Shown piece by piece: positions 28,281 through 38,540 of a stretch of DNA of 64,000 nucleotides. Source of the stretch: Saccharicrinis carchari. Its GTDB lineage: Bacteria; Bacteroidota; Bacteroidia; Bacteroidales; Marinilabiliaceae. The stretch spans positions 744,001 through 808,000 of the forward strand of contig NZ_FXTB01000001.1 of NCBI RefSeq assembly GCF_900182605.1, in the 5' to 3' direction. Below the pieces are notes generated by a model. It ran no database searches, was not told where the DNA came from, and saw nothing but the letters and a program-made list of their open reading frames with translations. Every line of letters begins with the position of its first letter. Within the stretch, counting starts at the first letter, position 1. The position numbers were made by a program, and so were the translations under genes.

Positions 28281-31200
28281 TTATTGTTGAATTTTTAATG
28301 AGTCGGCTGACTCGGCGGCGGTTGAAACGGCCATTTTTTGTTTGATGATAGCCAGCCTTTGGTTTACCATTTCCATAATATCATCGTCGCCGGTATAGTT
28401 TTCAGCAATGCTTTGCAAATACTGCTTAGCCTGAAAATTCTCCCCTCTATCCTGATAAATATCCGCCAATACTATAAAACTTCGGGCCAGCCAATACTGG
28501 TGTGAGGTGCCTTTGTTGGCAAAGTCGAACACTTCGTCTTCGGCTCTTTTGGTATCGCCCGAGTCGTAATAATGCTTCGCCACAATATATTTGGCTTCGG
28601 CACCCTCAGCACTCTGCGTGTTTTTGGCCAGTACTTTATATTCGGCAAGCGCGTTTTGCAGGTCTCCCTTTATCATATGGGCACCTGCTTTTATGTATTG
28701 TGCCTCACGCACAATTTCGCCCGCTGCCTTGGGATCGTTTATTATTGTTTGCGCCGCTTCAATAGAGTTGTCGCCATCTTTTAATTGATAGTAACTGCGC
28801 AAAACACCGATGCGTGCCTCTATTCTGTTCTCTTGTATCTCAGCTACTTTCTCTAAACGTTGAAAATTAACGAGAGCCGCCCGGTAGTTCTCCATTCCAT
28901 AATTGATTTCGCCGGAACGGATAAGTGCATCTTCGGTAAAAATGTTTTTACTCCGGTTGGTTACTTCCTGATAGGCACGTAATGCTTCTTTTTTGTTACC
29001 TTGTTTATATAGGCAATCGGCCATGTAGTAATTGGCATTAAGCACAAACATGCCTTTTGGATGTTTTTTTAAATACTGTTTTAAATTCCTAACGGCCACA
29101 TCGCAATTTCCCTCCATATAATACCGTTCGGCAGAAACATAACTTAAAGAATCCTGCTCTCTTTCGTCCACTTGTGCAAAACTACCCAGCCCCTTGGTAT
29201 ATCTCACATAACCGTCCAAATCGCCCCTATCCATATATATATTTCGTATACCCAGCAAGGATTCTGTGGCTTCTTGTGTACCCGGAAACTCATTGACTAC
29301 ACGCTTATAAAAAGCCATAGAGTTATTGTAATCAGACGCATTATAATACACCAAGCCCAACTGCAACATGGCTTTTTTTGAATAACTGCTGGTAGGGTGT
29401 TTTTCCTTAATAGTTTTATACTGCCTGATGGCATTGTCTAAATCGTTAATTGCGAGATAGGAGTTACCCATTTCGAACAGCGCATCATCTACGTAAGCTG
29501 AATTAGGGTACCTGTTTATTAAGTCTTTCAGCTCTGCTATTTTATCCTCATGCTGTTTTACTATTCCCAAAGAAATACCTTTCTGATACATGGCATAATC
29601 GGGAGAACCATCTGAAAAGCTACTCCCCAGCTCATAAAAACTCATGGCCTGATCAAAGTTACGCTCTACAAAATAGCAGTCTCCTATTCTATTATAAGCA
29701 TCGCCAATGGTAGGCGCATCCTTATCCATTTCCATTTTAATATATTTTCGCCACCACGAACGGGCTTTTTCGTAGTTTTTTAGCTTAAACTCGGCATAGC
29801 CTATGTTATAATGTGCTATAGCAAAATAAGTAGTCTCAAAGCTTCCCGGCATCAAAATAAAACTGTTGTAGTCCTTCACTGCTTCGGCGTATTGGTTTTG
29901 ACGATATTTGGCCTCGCCCCGCCAGTAATAGGCCTTTACCTTTAGTTGATTGTCGTAGCTTTGATATTGCAAGCTATAATCGAAAAAGCTAATGGCCTCA
30001 TCAAAACGCAGGTTAGTAAACAAATCGATGGCATGGTAGTAAGCCACTCTTTGAATGGCCTTGTAAATGCCTGCACTTTTAATTTTTATTTGCTCCAAAG
30101 CTCCTAAGGCCTGTTTGTAATTTTTGGTAGAAAGAAATACCTTACCCAGGTAATCGTAGGCCAAATCAATCTTGTCGCTTTCAGGGAACATTTCTATAAA
30201 ACTCATAAAGGAGTTGATAATCTCGTTAAACGGCGAATAAGAAAGTTCGTAATTGAGCTTGATGGTATTAAACAATGCATCTTCCTGGATATCCTTGTCA
30301 AAATTTAATTTAGAAGCGGCCTCAAAAGCCACCCGTGCTCTTTTTTTATCGCTCAACTTAAGATGGCAATCGGCCAAATGATAATAGGCATTCTGCGCCA
30401 TTTTATCGTTAGCGCTGGTAACCATGCTAAGGTACTCTGCCGCCTTATCGTATTTTTTTTGATAGTAATAAGCAAATCCCAGATGATAATAATCTTCGCG
30501 GCGCGCTTTTTCTGATAAGGCAATGGTTTTTTCAAAGAAGGTAATAGAATTGGCATAATCTTTTTTGGCAAAATACGATTCACCCACTATACGAGCCATA
30601 TCTGCCCTGCGTTTTTGGGTACCTTCCTCCATTAAGGGCAGCGCATAGGTTATGGCTGCATCGTAATCGCCCTTTAAATAATGAATCTGGGCTATATAAA
30701 AGGGCACCACTTTTTCAAATGCTTTTACATTGGCCAGGCGTTCAAATCCCATTAATGCCGTTTCGTAATTTTCCTTTTGGTATTGTATATGGGCATAATA
30801 ATAGTTGGATGCCTCATAATATTTATTGTCAATATCTTTTAAATCGTAGAAGTAACCATTGGCTACATCATATTCTTCCTGCATAAAATGACAATAACCT
30901 TTTTTAAACTTAAAAGCCAGTTGGGTGTCCTTATCGAGTTTACGCTCATTTACGTTTTTAAACTCACGTAAAGCCTGGCGGTATTTTTTTCGGTTCATCT
31001 GCATGTCGCCCAAATGAAAATAGGTGTAAGCTCCTTTATTGCTCTCCGGATGTTCTATCGCAAATTGCTCAAAAAGATATTCGGCATCTCCATTTTCCAA
31101 CTCTTTGGCGCACAAAGCTCTATAATAATAAGCTTCCGAAATCAGGTTTGATTCGGCACGCACGGAGTTGGAGATAAATTTCTCAAATTGCTCACGAGCC

Positions 31201-31346
31201 GAGCCAAATTTGTTGAGATAAAATAGCTCCATAGCCTTGTCAAAGTCTTTTTCGGGCTGCTTAAAACCGATAGATTGCTGGGATACAACACTGATGCTTA
31301 TCAATAAAGCAAGTATAGTTAGGGAAAGCTTATTCGTATGTATCAT
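28281..31346 (-). CDS. large periplasmic TPR-repeat protein
   Basis: A 1021-residue protein with a signal peptide (1-23, ending VVSQQ) and TPR repeats over nearly its whole length. Examples are KGAYTYFHLGDMQMNRKKYR, PSAYVDDALFEMGNSYLAIN-like units and FVLNANYYMADCLYKQGNKK. TPR solenoids bind other proteins. The repeats and the partner barrel gene directly downstream suggest a periplasmic scaffold for an outer-membrane complex. No catalytic motif or lipobox is seen. The ATG at 31346 starts the signal peptide. The divergent ftsE promoter lies on its other side. Confidence 0.8.
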   Translation of the reverse strand: MIHTNKLSLTILALLISISVVSQQSIGFKQPEKDFDKAMELFYLNKFGSAREQFEKFISNSVRAESNLISEAYYYRALCAKELENGDAEYLFEQFAIEHPESNKGAYTYFHLGDMQMNRKKYRQALREFKNVNERKLDKDTQLAFKFKKGYCHFMQEEYDVANGYFYDLKDIDNKYYEASNYYYAHIQYQKENYETALMGFERLANVKAFEKVVPFYIAQIHYLKGDYDAAITYALPLMEEGTQKRRADMARIVGESYFAKKDYANSITFFEKTIALSEKARREDYYHLGFAYYYQKKYDKAAEYLSMVTSANDKMAQNAYYHLADCHLKLSDKKRARVAFEAASKLNFDKDIQEDALFNTIKLNYELSYSPFNEIINSFMSFIEMFPESDKIDLAYDYLGKVFLSTKNYKQALGALEQIKIKSAGIYKAIQRVAYYHAIDLFTNLRFDEAISFFDYSLQYQSYDNQLKVKAYYWRGEAKYRQNQYAEAVKDYNSFILMPGSFETTYFAIAHYNIGYAEFKLKNYEKARSWWRKYIKMEMDKDAPTIGDAYNRIGDCYFVERNFDQAMSFYELGSSFSDGSPDYAMYQKGISLGIVKQHEDKIAELKDLINRYPNSAYVDDALFEMGNSYLAINDLDNAIRQYKTIKEKHPTSSYSKKAMLQLGLVYYNASDYNNSMAFYKRVVNEFPGTQEATESLLGIRNIYMDRGDLDGYVRYTKGLGSFAQVDEREQDSLSYVSAERYYMEGNCDVAVRNLKQYLKKHPKGMFVLNANYYMADCLYKQGNKKEALRAYQEVTNRSKNIFTEDALIRSGEINYGMENYRAALVNFQRLEKVAEIQENRIEARIGVLRSYYQLKDGDNSIEAAQTIINDPKAAGEIVREAQYIKAGAHMIKGDLQNALAEYKVLAKNTQSAEGAEAKYIVAKHYYDSGDTKRAEDEVFDFANKGTSHQYWLARSFIVLADIYQDRGENFQAKQYLQSIAENYTGDDDIMEMVNQRLAIIKQKMAVSTAAESADSLKIQQ

Positions 31347-31569
31347 TCAATATTACTTTTTTACTGCCAAAAATTTTTATAATGGATTTTTTATTTTCGG
31401 GGCATAAAGATAAAAAATTTAAGCTGAAAAGGTGATCTAATGATAATGCCCCTAAATACTGATATTTATTTCTACCTATTCAAACGTAAGCGATTCACAA
31501 TTTATTTTTTTACTTTCACACATTATTATCAGACCGCATTAGCCGATACAAAAATAAATTCAATAAGAG

Positions 31570-32286
31570 ATGAGCAAAAATAAAGCTGTAGAAACCGAAA
31601 ACATTCAAAACAATGTAGTAGAACTTAAAAATGCCGTTATCCGCCATCAGGAAAATATTGTACTAAAGGATGTTAACGTAGAAGTAGCCAAAGGCGAATT
31701 TATTTATTTGATAGGAAAAGTAGGAAGCGGTAAATCGAGCTTATTGAAAGCACTTTACGGCGAAGTGAATGTTACCGAGGGGTATGTGTTTGCCGTTGGC
31801 TACGATCTGGGTAAGATAAAATCGAAACAAATACCGTTTTTGAGACGGAAAATGGGAATTATCTTTCAGGATTTTCAGTTATTGAGCGACCGGTCGGTGT
31901 ACGAGAACCTAAGCTTTGTACTAAAGGCTACCGGCTGGAAAAACAAAAAAGCAATGGACGCACGTATTCGCGAGGTACTTACGCAAGTAGATATGGTGCA
32001 TAAAGGCTATAAGATGCCGCACCAGCTATCCGGAGGCGAACAGCAACGTATCGGTATTGCTCGTGCCCTACTCAACGAACCCGAGTTAATATTAGCCGAC
32101 GAGCCCACCGGTAACCTGGATCCTGAAACCACCAATGACCTAATGCAATTGCTACTCAAAATTTCGGAAAGTGGCAAAACGGTAATCATGGCCACGCATA
32201 ACTATGGCATGGTGGACAAATACAAAGGACGGATATTAAAATGCGAAGATGCCCGACTTAAAGAAGAAAGCAGCGTGGAGGTTTAA
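31570..32286 (+). CDS. ftsE: FtsE-like cell-division ABC ATPase
   Basis: A cytoplasmic ATPase that, with the membrane protein FtsX, controls peptidoglycan hydrolases at the division site. The 238 residues carry Walker A GKVGSGKS (49-56), Q-loop FQDFQLL (99-105), signature LSGGEQQR (153-160), Walker [13 protein letters not shown] (173-184) and the switch histidine in ATHNY. The Q-loop and DEPTGNLD form are those of FtsE and LolD, and Bacteroidota FtsE often stands apart from FtsX as here. No ftsX is in the window. LolD-type lipoprotein export is the alternative. Confidence 0.85.
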   Translation: MSKNKAVETENIQNNVVELKNAVIRHQENIVLKDVNVEVAKGEFIYLIGKVGSGKSSLLKALYGEVNVTEGYVFAVGYDLGKIKSKQIPFLRRKMGIIFQDFQLLSDRSVYENLSFVLKATGWKNKKAMDARIREVLTQVDMVHKGYKMPHQLSGGEQQRIGIARALLNEPELILADEPTGNLDPETTNDLMQLLLKISESGKTVIMATHNYGMVDKYKGRILKCEDARLKEESSVEV

Positions 32287-32504
32287 ATTGGAATAAGCAT
32301 GTATAGCCAACATTTAGCTTTGATGGCAGGCATGGCCTTGGAGTAATTGTTGCGATTCGGATATCACCTAAACCATTTGATACACAGATGAATTATTGGG
32401 CAGTTGATCAAAAAAGTCAATCGAAGTACTTTATTTGTATAACCATTAACGCTATCAAAAAAAATAACATAACCAGACAGGGCTACTCCGCCATATTGCA
32501 GGTT

Positions 32505-33845
32505 TTAAAGCATTGGTGCCGATCGATACACAAAACTACCGTCGGCATGTTTGGGGTAAAACGATTCGCCGTTGTACATCATGCGCCCTTTTGCAAAAAC
32601 AAAATCGGGTCGCCCTTTCAATTTGTACTTTTTAAAAGATTGGCGGTCGGCGGAAAGGATAGAGCAATACAAATTTCTGTCGAAGGTAGGGTTCCATACA
32701 ACAAAATCGGCATCGGCCCCGGGCTGTAACACTCCCTTTTGAGGCCATAGCCCCATTATTTTGGCGGGACGGGCCGAAACAATATCTACCATGTCTAAAA
32801 TATTGATTTGGCCTTCGCTCACACCTACGGTAAACAGCATGCTTAAATAATTACGCAAATAAAAAAACTTATCCGGTCGGTTATAAACCAAGCCCTCCTC
32901 AACGCTATCCTCTATAGCTATATTATAAGGCGGTGGATTAATTAAGAAGCGTTTATTTTTTACCAATTGCCAAACCTCCCCGGCGCTAATCGGACTCAGC
33001 GGTTGGCGGGTGCTTAAGCCGCTTAATTTATCCGGACGAGCCAGTCCTGTTATGTCAGATATATCAATAGAGAAAGGCATGTTAATGCTCACAAAAAACT
33101 CCCCCCCTTTCTTAATTCCCTCCTGTATCCTGTTCAACTCTTCTTTAAACTCAACATTTAAAAACATTAGCGGACACTTATGTTTTAAGCCCATTTGCAA
33201 CAATTCGGTAAGCGACTGTAAATGACGATTTAAAACGTTGGTGCCATTAAGCTCAGCCTGATCTTCCTCATTTTTACCGGCCTCGGGAATTATCAAGTCA
33301 CAAATAATGAGTAAAGGATAGCTTGAGGCAGCACGAAGTGTAGATTCAAGAATATTAATATTGAAATTATCCCACGACGATATATTTACCAGAATGGTAG
33401 ATATTCCTTCGTGTATATAGCTATGATCCAATGCCCCAACCATGTTTTTTTTGGCGTCGGCAAAGGACAGATGGAATCCGTAATCAATTAAATTGTAATG
33501 CGCCATTTCCTTGGCATTACTTATGTTATGCAGATAGTTTTTTCCATGAAAACTATCAACAGCATCAAGCATAGTAGTAGTCCCGTTATATATTTCTGCC
33601 TGGTTCAATTTTTTCAACTCTTTCTTTGTCTTTTCATTTTTCCCGAGGTACAAAAAATGACGATTCATATCCACCGCACCGGGCAGCACATATTTACCCG
33701 TGGCGTCAATTACGGGCGTTTCGCTATTCGGACGTGGCAGATTTTGACCTATTTGCAAAACTTTATTGCCCCCAACCAAAATGTCTTCGGTTATAATAGC
33801 CGATTCTTTTACCACAAAACCATTTTTTATAACGATATAATTCAT
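32505..33845 (-). CDS. dihydropyrimidinase/dihydroorotase-like protein lacking metal ligands
   Basis: A 446-residue amidohydrolase-fold protein. The N-terminal strand and hinge (VIDATGKYVLPGAVD, 45-59) and the C-terminal block (VSARPAKIMGLWPQKGVLQP and ADADFVVWNP) are clearly of the cyclic amidohydrolase family. The metal motif DxHxH is D59-M-N61-R-H63, so the first histidine is asparagine. The segment where carboxylated lysine normally sits (near STILVNISSW) has no lysine, and the later histidine positions also appear changed (FLNVEF, FVSINMPF). It is probably a pseudoenzyme, comparable to eukaryotic CRMPs or inactive dihydroorotase partners, with a structural or regulatory role. Its partner is unknown. 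It is transcribed alone. Confidence 0.82.
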   Translation of the reverse strand: MNYIVIKNGFVVKESAIITEDILVGGNKVLQIGQNLPRPNSETPVIDATGKYVLPGAVDMNRHFLYLGKNEKTKKELKKLNQAEIYNGTTTMLDAVDSFHGKNYLHNISNAKEMAHYNLIDYGFHLSFADAKKNMVGALDHSYIHEGISTILVNISSWDNFNINILESTLRAASSYPLLIICDLIIPEAGKNEEDQAELNGTNVLNRHLQSLTELLQMGLKHKCPLMFLNVEFKEELNRIQEGIKKGGEFFVSINMPFSIDISDITGLARPDKLSGLSTRQPLSPISAGEVWQLVKNKRFLINPPPYNIAIEDSVEEGLVYNRPDKFFYLRNYLSMLFTVGVSEGQINILDMVDIVSARPAKIMGLWPQKGVLQPGADADFVVWNPTFDRNLYCSILSADRQSFKKYKLKGRPDFVFAKGRMMYNGESFYPKHADGSFVYRSAPML

Positions 33846-34027
33846 CGAAAGACTTTTTTAATGCTTTGTATAATACAGCTCACTATTTTGTCAAAAAAAA
33901 AATAATTACATTTGCTCTATCCTTTAAAATTACATTAAATATTTTTATTGTACAAAAGAAAATGACAATAAGTATAAGCGATGTCGGAGAAAGAACATTT
34001 AGCGCATTGATCAACTAAAACACAATA

Positions 34028-34576
34028 ATGAAGCGGACAAATCTTTCAAAATATAACAACAATTGGTACAATCCCGGTAACACCATTAAAAGAACACTTT
34101 GGTATTTTGTAAACGCAGTTTTTTTCATCTGTCCTTTGAATCCTTCGTCAGGAATAAAAAAAATATTGTTAAAATTATTTGGTGCCAATATTGGCGCCGG
34201 CGTGGTAATAAAGCCCGGCATAAACATAAAATATCCATGGAAGCTTAATATCGGTGAAAACACCTGGATTGGTGAGAAGGTTTGGATAGACAACCTGGAA
34301 CAGGTAAACATTGGTAGCAATTGCTGCCTGTCGCAAGGTGCCGTATTGCTATGTGGCAACCACAATTACAAAAAGGAGACTTTTGATTTGATGGTAGGAA
34401 ACATAACACTTGAGGATGGAGTTTGGATAGGTGCCCAGGCCATGCTAACCCCGGGTACGCTGTGTAAAACACATGCGGTTCTGTCGGTGCAATCGGTTGG
34501 TTCGGGAATTTTGGAATCCTACTCGGTGTATAGGGGTAATCCGGCAGTAAAGGTAAAAGACAGGATAATAGAATAA
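34028..34576 (+). CDS. WcaF-like hexapeptide acetyltransferase
   Basis: This 182-residue enzyme of the left-handed beta-helix acyltransferase family transfers acetyl from acetyl-CoA to a sugar of an exopolysaccharide precursor or lipopolysaccharide. The N-terminus (NLSKYNNNWYNPG) and hexapeptide repeats (GANIGAGVVIKPGINIKYPW, IGENTWIGEKVWIDNL) are typical of WcaF of the colanic acid group. Catalytic H112 stands in CGNHNY. The C-terminal RGNPAVKVK is the usual coA-side loop. It is alone here, without glycosyltransferases, so the true acceptor is unclear. Confidence 0.85.
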   Translation: MKRTNLSKYNNNWYNPGNTIKRTLWYFVNAVFFICPLNPSSGIKKILLKLFGANIGAGVVIKPGINIKYPWKLNIGENTWIGEKVWIDNLEQVNIGSNCCLSQGAVLLCGNHNYKKETFDLMVGNITLEDGVWIGAQAMLTPGTLCKTHAVLSVQSVGSGILESYSVYRGNPAVKVKDRIIE

Positions 34577-34970
34577 AGGGTTAAACTACTGCCCTAAAAA
34601 GAAATAAATTCTTTGGCTCCAATGCGTTTTACTCAGAAAGAAAGCGATGCAGACCGGCCATGCTATCGGAGAGGATAGTAAAAATCAATTGCAAGCTTTA
34701 AACCTTACCTAACAATTCCGGTACGGATAACCTTTTTGTATTTTAACCATTGCAATGCCATTCACACCTAACAAATTCTCCATTTTTTGCTTACTGTGGC
34801 CATCTCACCTTTTTTTTCGTTTTATCTGCGTTCTACAACTACATGGGTTAAGGCGGGGTTAAAGTCCGTTAAGGAATAGTTAAAGTAAAAAGGCTTACAA
34901 CTAAAAATATTTATCTTTACTTGTTGAATAACTATAAACCAAATAATTGGCATTTTGAACTTACAAAAAA
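34577..34970. other. intergenic region before the two-component system
   Basis: About 390 bases with no coding frame. The stretch near 34850-34890 has repeated GTTAA strings (GGGTTAAGG, GGGTTAAAG, CGTTAAGG, AGTTAAAG), possibly sites for the response regulator encoded downstream. This reading is tentative. Confidence 0.35.
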
Positions 34971-36590
34971 ATGAAGAATAAATCGTTCACTGGACTTGTA
35001 ATTTTGATGGGCTTTTCGCTGTTGGGTATTATCACCGTTCAGTTTTTTTGGATGAACAATGCCATAAAAGTTCGTAAGGAGAAGTTTGATGCTACCGTTT
35101 ACGATGCACTGCAAGCTACCGTACACAGAGCACAGCGTGAGCGCGCGGCCAGTCACTTTATTGAGCGCTTGATACCCTCGCCTTATGCGCAAAATATAGC
35201 CACGGACACCTTACCCCGGGAACTGCCCTATTTTCCGGATGCCAGCCCCAGGCAAAACCGATATTCGCCCGGCGACATAGAAAAAGACAAAAACCCAACT
35301 GTACCCTACCGCAGCAGCCATGTGGAAGGTTATATAGAAATCCAACGCAACGGCAAATCGCAGCAGGTAATTATATCGGAACACAACTTTAATTTTGAGG
35401 ACAATAAGCAAACAAATCGGGCCGAGCAGCTGATCCGACAATGGCAGGATTCCTTAAAACAGGTACTATCAAAAGGGGGCAATATAAATCCACTTAGCAT
35501 ATTAAATCAATTCAGTTACGAAATTGAGATGCGTTCCTCCGACGTGAGTAACAGGATTGATACCAAAAACCTGACACGCATTCTGAACTATGAACTGAAG
35601 GCACGGGGTATCGACTTAGGGTATGAATATGCAGTGATAAATCGGAATAATGGTGCCATTAGTAAACTGGTCTCCAACAACTACAAAAAGGAAAAAAGTA
35701 ATTTTAGCTTTGTAGTTAACTTATTTCCGGATGATTTTTTCAGAAACTGGACACCAATGGCTTTAGATGTATATTTTCCCAAGGAAGATATTTTTATCTA
35801 TAAATCCTTGCATCTGCTTCTGGGCTCATCTTTTATATTTACCCTTTTTATACTTATTACCTTTTATTTTACCCTGCGTACCATACTAAACCAAAAGAAA
35901 CTCTCTGAAATAAAATCGGACTTTATTAGTAACATGACACATGAGTTTAAAACCCCCATAGCCACCATCAATTTGGCAACCGATAATATTGCTAATCCGA
36001 TGATTATTGACAAACCCGCACATATTTCGCCATTTTTGAAAATAATTAAGGAAGAAAATAAAAGAATGAACAACCAGGTAGAGCGGGTGCTGCAAATGTC
36101 GCTGATCGAAAAAAAAGACTTTCAAGTAGTCCGGGTTAAAACAGATTTACATGCTTTGATTAACGATGCGGTTGGAAATATGCAACTGCTGGCCGAACAA
36201 AAACAAGCCCAAATAATTACCAAATTACAAGCACAACGTACGATTTTAAAGGTTGATGAAGTTCATTTTACCAATGTAATTATGAACTTAGTAGAAAACG
36301 CCTTAAAATACAGTAAAGAAAACCCGGTGATAGAACTGACTACGCAGAACAGCAAAACGGGGATAGAAATTAATGTGATAGACAATGGTATAGGTATGAC
36401 CAAGGAGCAACAAAACAAGGTGTTCGATAAGTTTTTCCGTGCCACCAGAGGAAACATCCATAACGTAAAAGGTTTTGGCTTGGGTTTAAGTTACGTAAAG
36501 GCCATAGTAGATGAACATAAGGGGAGTATTATTGTAAAGAGTAAACCGGGTGAGGGTTCTACCTTTAAATTACTTTTACCATATGCGTGA
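34971..36590 (+). CDS. rprX: RprX-like sensor histidine kinase
   Basis: A 539-residue inner-membrane sensor kinase. Membrane helices lie at about 8-28 and 281-303 and enclose a periplasmic sensor of about 250 residues. The cytoplasmic part has the H-box SNMTHEFKTPIATINLATDN with phospho-acceptor H324, N-box NLVENALKYS (439-448, key N443), G1 DNGIGM (471-476) and G2 GFGLGLS (501-507). The N-terminus resembles RprX of Bacteroides. It phosphorylates the response regulator encoded 100 bases downstream. The signal is unknown; RprXY is linked in the literature to envelope and stress responses. Confidence 0.85.
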   Translation: MKNKSFTGLVILMGFSLLGIITVQFFWMNNAIKVRKEKFDATVYDALQATVHRAQRERAASHFIERLIPSPYAQNIATDTLPRELPYFPDASPRQNRYSPGDIEKDKNPTVPYRSSHVEGYIEIQRNGKSQQVIISEHNFNFEDNKQTNRAEQLIRQWQDSLKQVLSKGGNINPLSILNQFSYEIEMRSSDVSNRIDTKNLTRILNYELKARGIDLGYEYAVINRNNGAISKLVSNNYKKEKSNFSFVVNLFPDDFFRNWTPMALDVYFPKEDIFIYKSLHLLLGSSFIFTLFILITFYFTLRTILNQKKLSEIKSDFISNMTHEFKTPIATINLATDNIANPMIIDKPAHISPFLKIIKEENKRMNNQVERVLQMSLIEKKDFQVVRVKTDLHALINDAVGNMQLLAEQKQAQIITKLQAQRTILKVDEVHFTNVIMNLVENALKYSKENPVIELTTQNSKTGIEINVIDNGIGMTKEQQNKVFDKFFRATRGNIHNVKGFGLGLSYVKAIVDEHKGSIIVKSKPGEGSTFKLLLPYA

Positions 36591-36691
36591 TTTCTAAAAA
36601 AGAAATTAAGCTACTTAAAGGTATGGATGCATCGAAGTTTAATGGCATAAGTTTTATAAATTAGTGCTTCACAGAATAAAACAAAAATATA

Positions 36692-37387
36692 ATGAGCGTT
36701 AAGAAAAAAGTATTTATGGTTGAAGACGACCAAAATTTTGGTACTGTCATGAAATCCTACCTCGAAATAAACGGCTTTGAAGTAACCTGGGTAAAAGATG
36801 GAGCCAATGCCCTTAAAACTTTTGTGCCGGCTCATTTTGATATATGCATCCTGGATGTGATGCTTCCGCATGTGGATGGTTTTACCATAGGCAAAGAAAT
36901 AAAAAATAAGGAGGAAGATATACCGTTGATTTTCCTGACGGCCAAAACACTCAAGGATGATGTACTACAGGGCTTCGGTATCGGCGCCGATGATTATGTA
37001 ACCAAACCATTTGATTCGGAAATCTTAATAGCAAAAATAAATGCCATCCTCAACCGTAGTGCCAATAAGGATGACGAAAGTATACAAAATATATTTACAC
37101 TGGGTCGAATAGAGTTTAACGTGGAGATGCGTACACTCACTTCGCCGGGCAAGGTGGAACAACTCTCACCTAAAGAAGCCGAACTTTTAAGAATGTTATG
37201 CCTGGATATGAACCGGGTGATGCCCCGCGAAAAAGCCCTTAACAAAATATGGGGCGAAAACAGCTACTTTACCACGCGAAGCATGGACGTGTACATCACC
37301 AAACTGCGCAAGTATTTGCGCGCGGATCCCCGCATTGAAATTGTGAATATTCATGGCAGCGGTTATCTCTTAAAACTAGAAGAATAG
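36692..37387 (+). CDS. rprY: RprY-like OmpR-family response regulator
   Basis: A 231-residue DNA-binding regulator. The receiver domain (1-122) has the acidic pair EDD (11-13), phosphorylated D55 in ILDVMLP, T in FLTAKT and K in YVTKPF. The winged-helix output domain (about 132-231) has LSPKEAELLRMLCLDMNRVM and TTRSMDVYITKLRKYLRADP. It lies directly downstream of, and in the same direction as, its cognate sensor kinase, giving an RprX/RprY-like pair. All residues needed for phosphorylation are present. Confidence 0.9.
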   Translation: MSVKKKVFMVEDDQNFGTVMKSYLEINGFEVTWVKDGANALKTFVPAHFDICILDVMLPHVDGFTIGKEIKNKEEDIPLIFLTAKTLKDDVLQGFGIGADDYVTKPFDSEILIAKINAILNRSANKDDESIQNIFTLGRIEFNVEMRTLTSPGKVEQLSPKEAELLRMLCLDMNRVMPREKALNKIWGENSYFTTRSMDVYITKLRKYLRADPRIEIVNIHGSGYLLKLEE

Positions 37388-37465
37388 ATACTTATAGCCG
37401 GTACTGCGTCAGGCTCAGGTCACTTATTTAATATTCATTGTTTACCGCGCTACCGAGTACCTCTG

Positions 37466-38359
37466 TTATTCGTAGAGCGTGGCAATATTTTCCATGCGGG
37501 TACTAATATCGGAGCTTATTCCCATTATTTTAAATATCTTAGTTATGCCTAGGCTACTATTGAATAAGGGGATACGATACTTGCCATTGAGCATATACGC
37601 TTTATTTCCCTGTACCAGAATTTCAAGAGGCAAAGAAGGGATACATTCTACACCCATTAAGGTCAGCATCTGTTTCTCGGGGCAGTTATCACCTTTAAAA
37701 GCAAGTCCGAATAAGGCTATTTCCTTATCGTGAAAATTTAATTCGTACACCAGCCTGCTACTATCAACGCCTTGCAACAAATTCTTTTTAATGGTGGCCA
37801 CTGCTTCTAAGTACTCATCGAATTCGTTTAGCTCCACCACATCCCTGTAACGTGGCATTGTAGGTAAAAACTGATATTTGCCCAATTCTTCGTTGGGGAT
37901 ATCTTTACCATAATATTCCATTTCCGAAACCAAGGGCAACAGTGCCTTTTTGATTAAAGAATCGGTCAATGCAGTCATCTTTTGCGCTTCATGTGCATTG
38001 GTACTTCCACCATAAAAGGCATGATTGATATAATTCGGATTCAGCAGGGAAATATCAGTGCTATTTTCCATACCTATTAATCCTATTTTAAGGGTAGCGC
38101 CAAAAGCACCTTTATCGGCAACACTGGTTGCCATGCTGGTTAATTCATCGCGTGTAAAAACAATTACCTGCAAATTTTTGTTGCCATGTGGATGATACAT
38201 TCCCAACACTTCAAAATCACTATCCATCAACAACTTAACTACTTCTACCGTTAAAACACCCACCGTTTTATTCGATTGCCCAATCCTGTAATAAGGCTTG
38301 GCTGCCCACATCGAAAAAAACAAACCTAAACATATAGCGGTGGTTAACCCTCTCTTCAT
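37466..38359 (-). CDS. secreted hypothetical protein
   Basis: I do not recognise this 297-residue protein with confidence. It has a signal peptide (about 1-19, ending MWAAK), then a soluble alpha/beta region. The segment GVLTVEVVKLLMDSDFEVLGMYHPHG followed by LQVIVFTRDEL resembles the fold pattern of DUF302-like proteins. There is no lipobox, transmembrane helix or catalytic motif. Only two cysteines occur in the mature part, C-x25-C apart around CPEKQML and VECIPS. It is probably periplasmic. It is transcribed alone, convergent with the rprY-like gene. Confidence 0.6.
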   Translation of the reverse strand: MKRGLTTAICLGLFFSMWAAKPYYRIGQSNKTVGVLTVEVVKLLMDSDFEVLGMYHPHGNKNLQVIVFTRDELTSMATSVADKGAFGATLKIGLIGMENSTDISLLNPNYINHAFYGGSTNAHEAQKMTALTDSLIKKALLPLVSEMEYYGKDIPNEELGKYQFLPTMPRYRDVVELNEFDEYLEAVATIKKNLLQGVDSSRLVYELNFHDKEIALFGLAFKGDNCPEKQMLTLMGVECIPSLPLEILVQGNKAYMLNGKYRIPLFNSSLGITKIFKIMGISSDISTRMENIATLYE

Positions 38360-38486
38360 TATTAGCCTATCTAAAATTTACCAAATAAGGGCTGCAAGAT
38401 AATAAAGAAATTTTAAATTAACAGTTGTTAACAGATAAGCTTTTGCAATATTTTGCAAATGATTAAAGCTTCCCTACCAATAAAAA

Positions 38487-38517
38487 AAGTCGCCTCAAAT
38501 TATTATTGAGACGACTT
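38487..38517 (-). terminator. Rho-independent terminator of the acidic lipoprotein gene
   Basis: On the minus strand, AAGTCGTCTCAA and TTGAGGCGACTT form a 12-bp stem with one mismatch, followed by a run of seven T. It starts 24 bases after the stop of the 38541-39320 gene. Confidence 0.8.
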
Positions 38518-38540
38518 ACTTATTATATTAAATTTATGAA

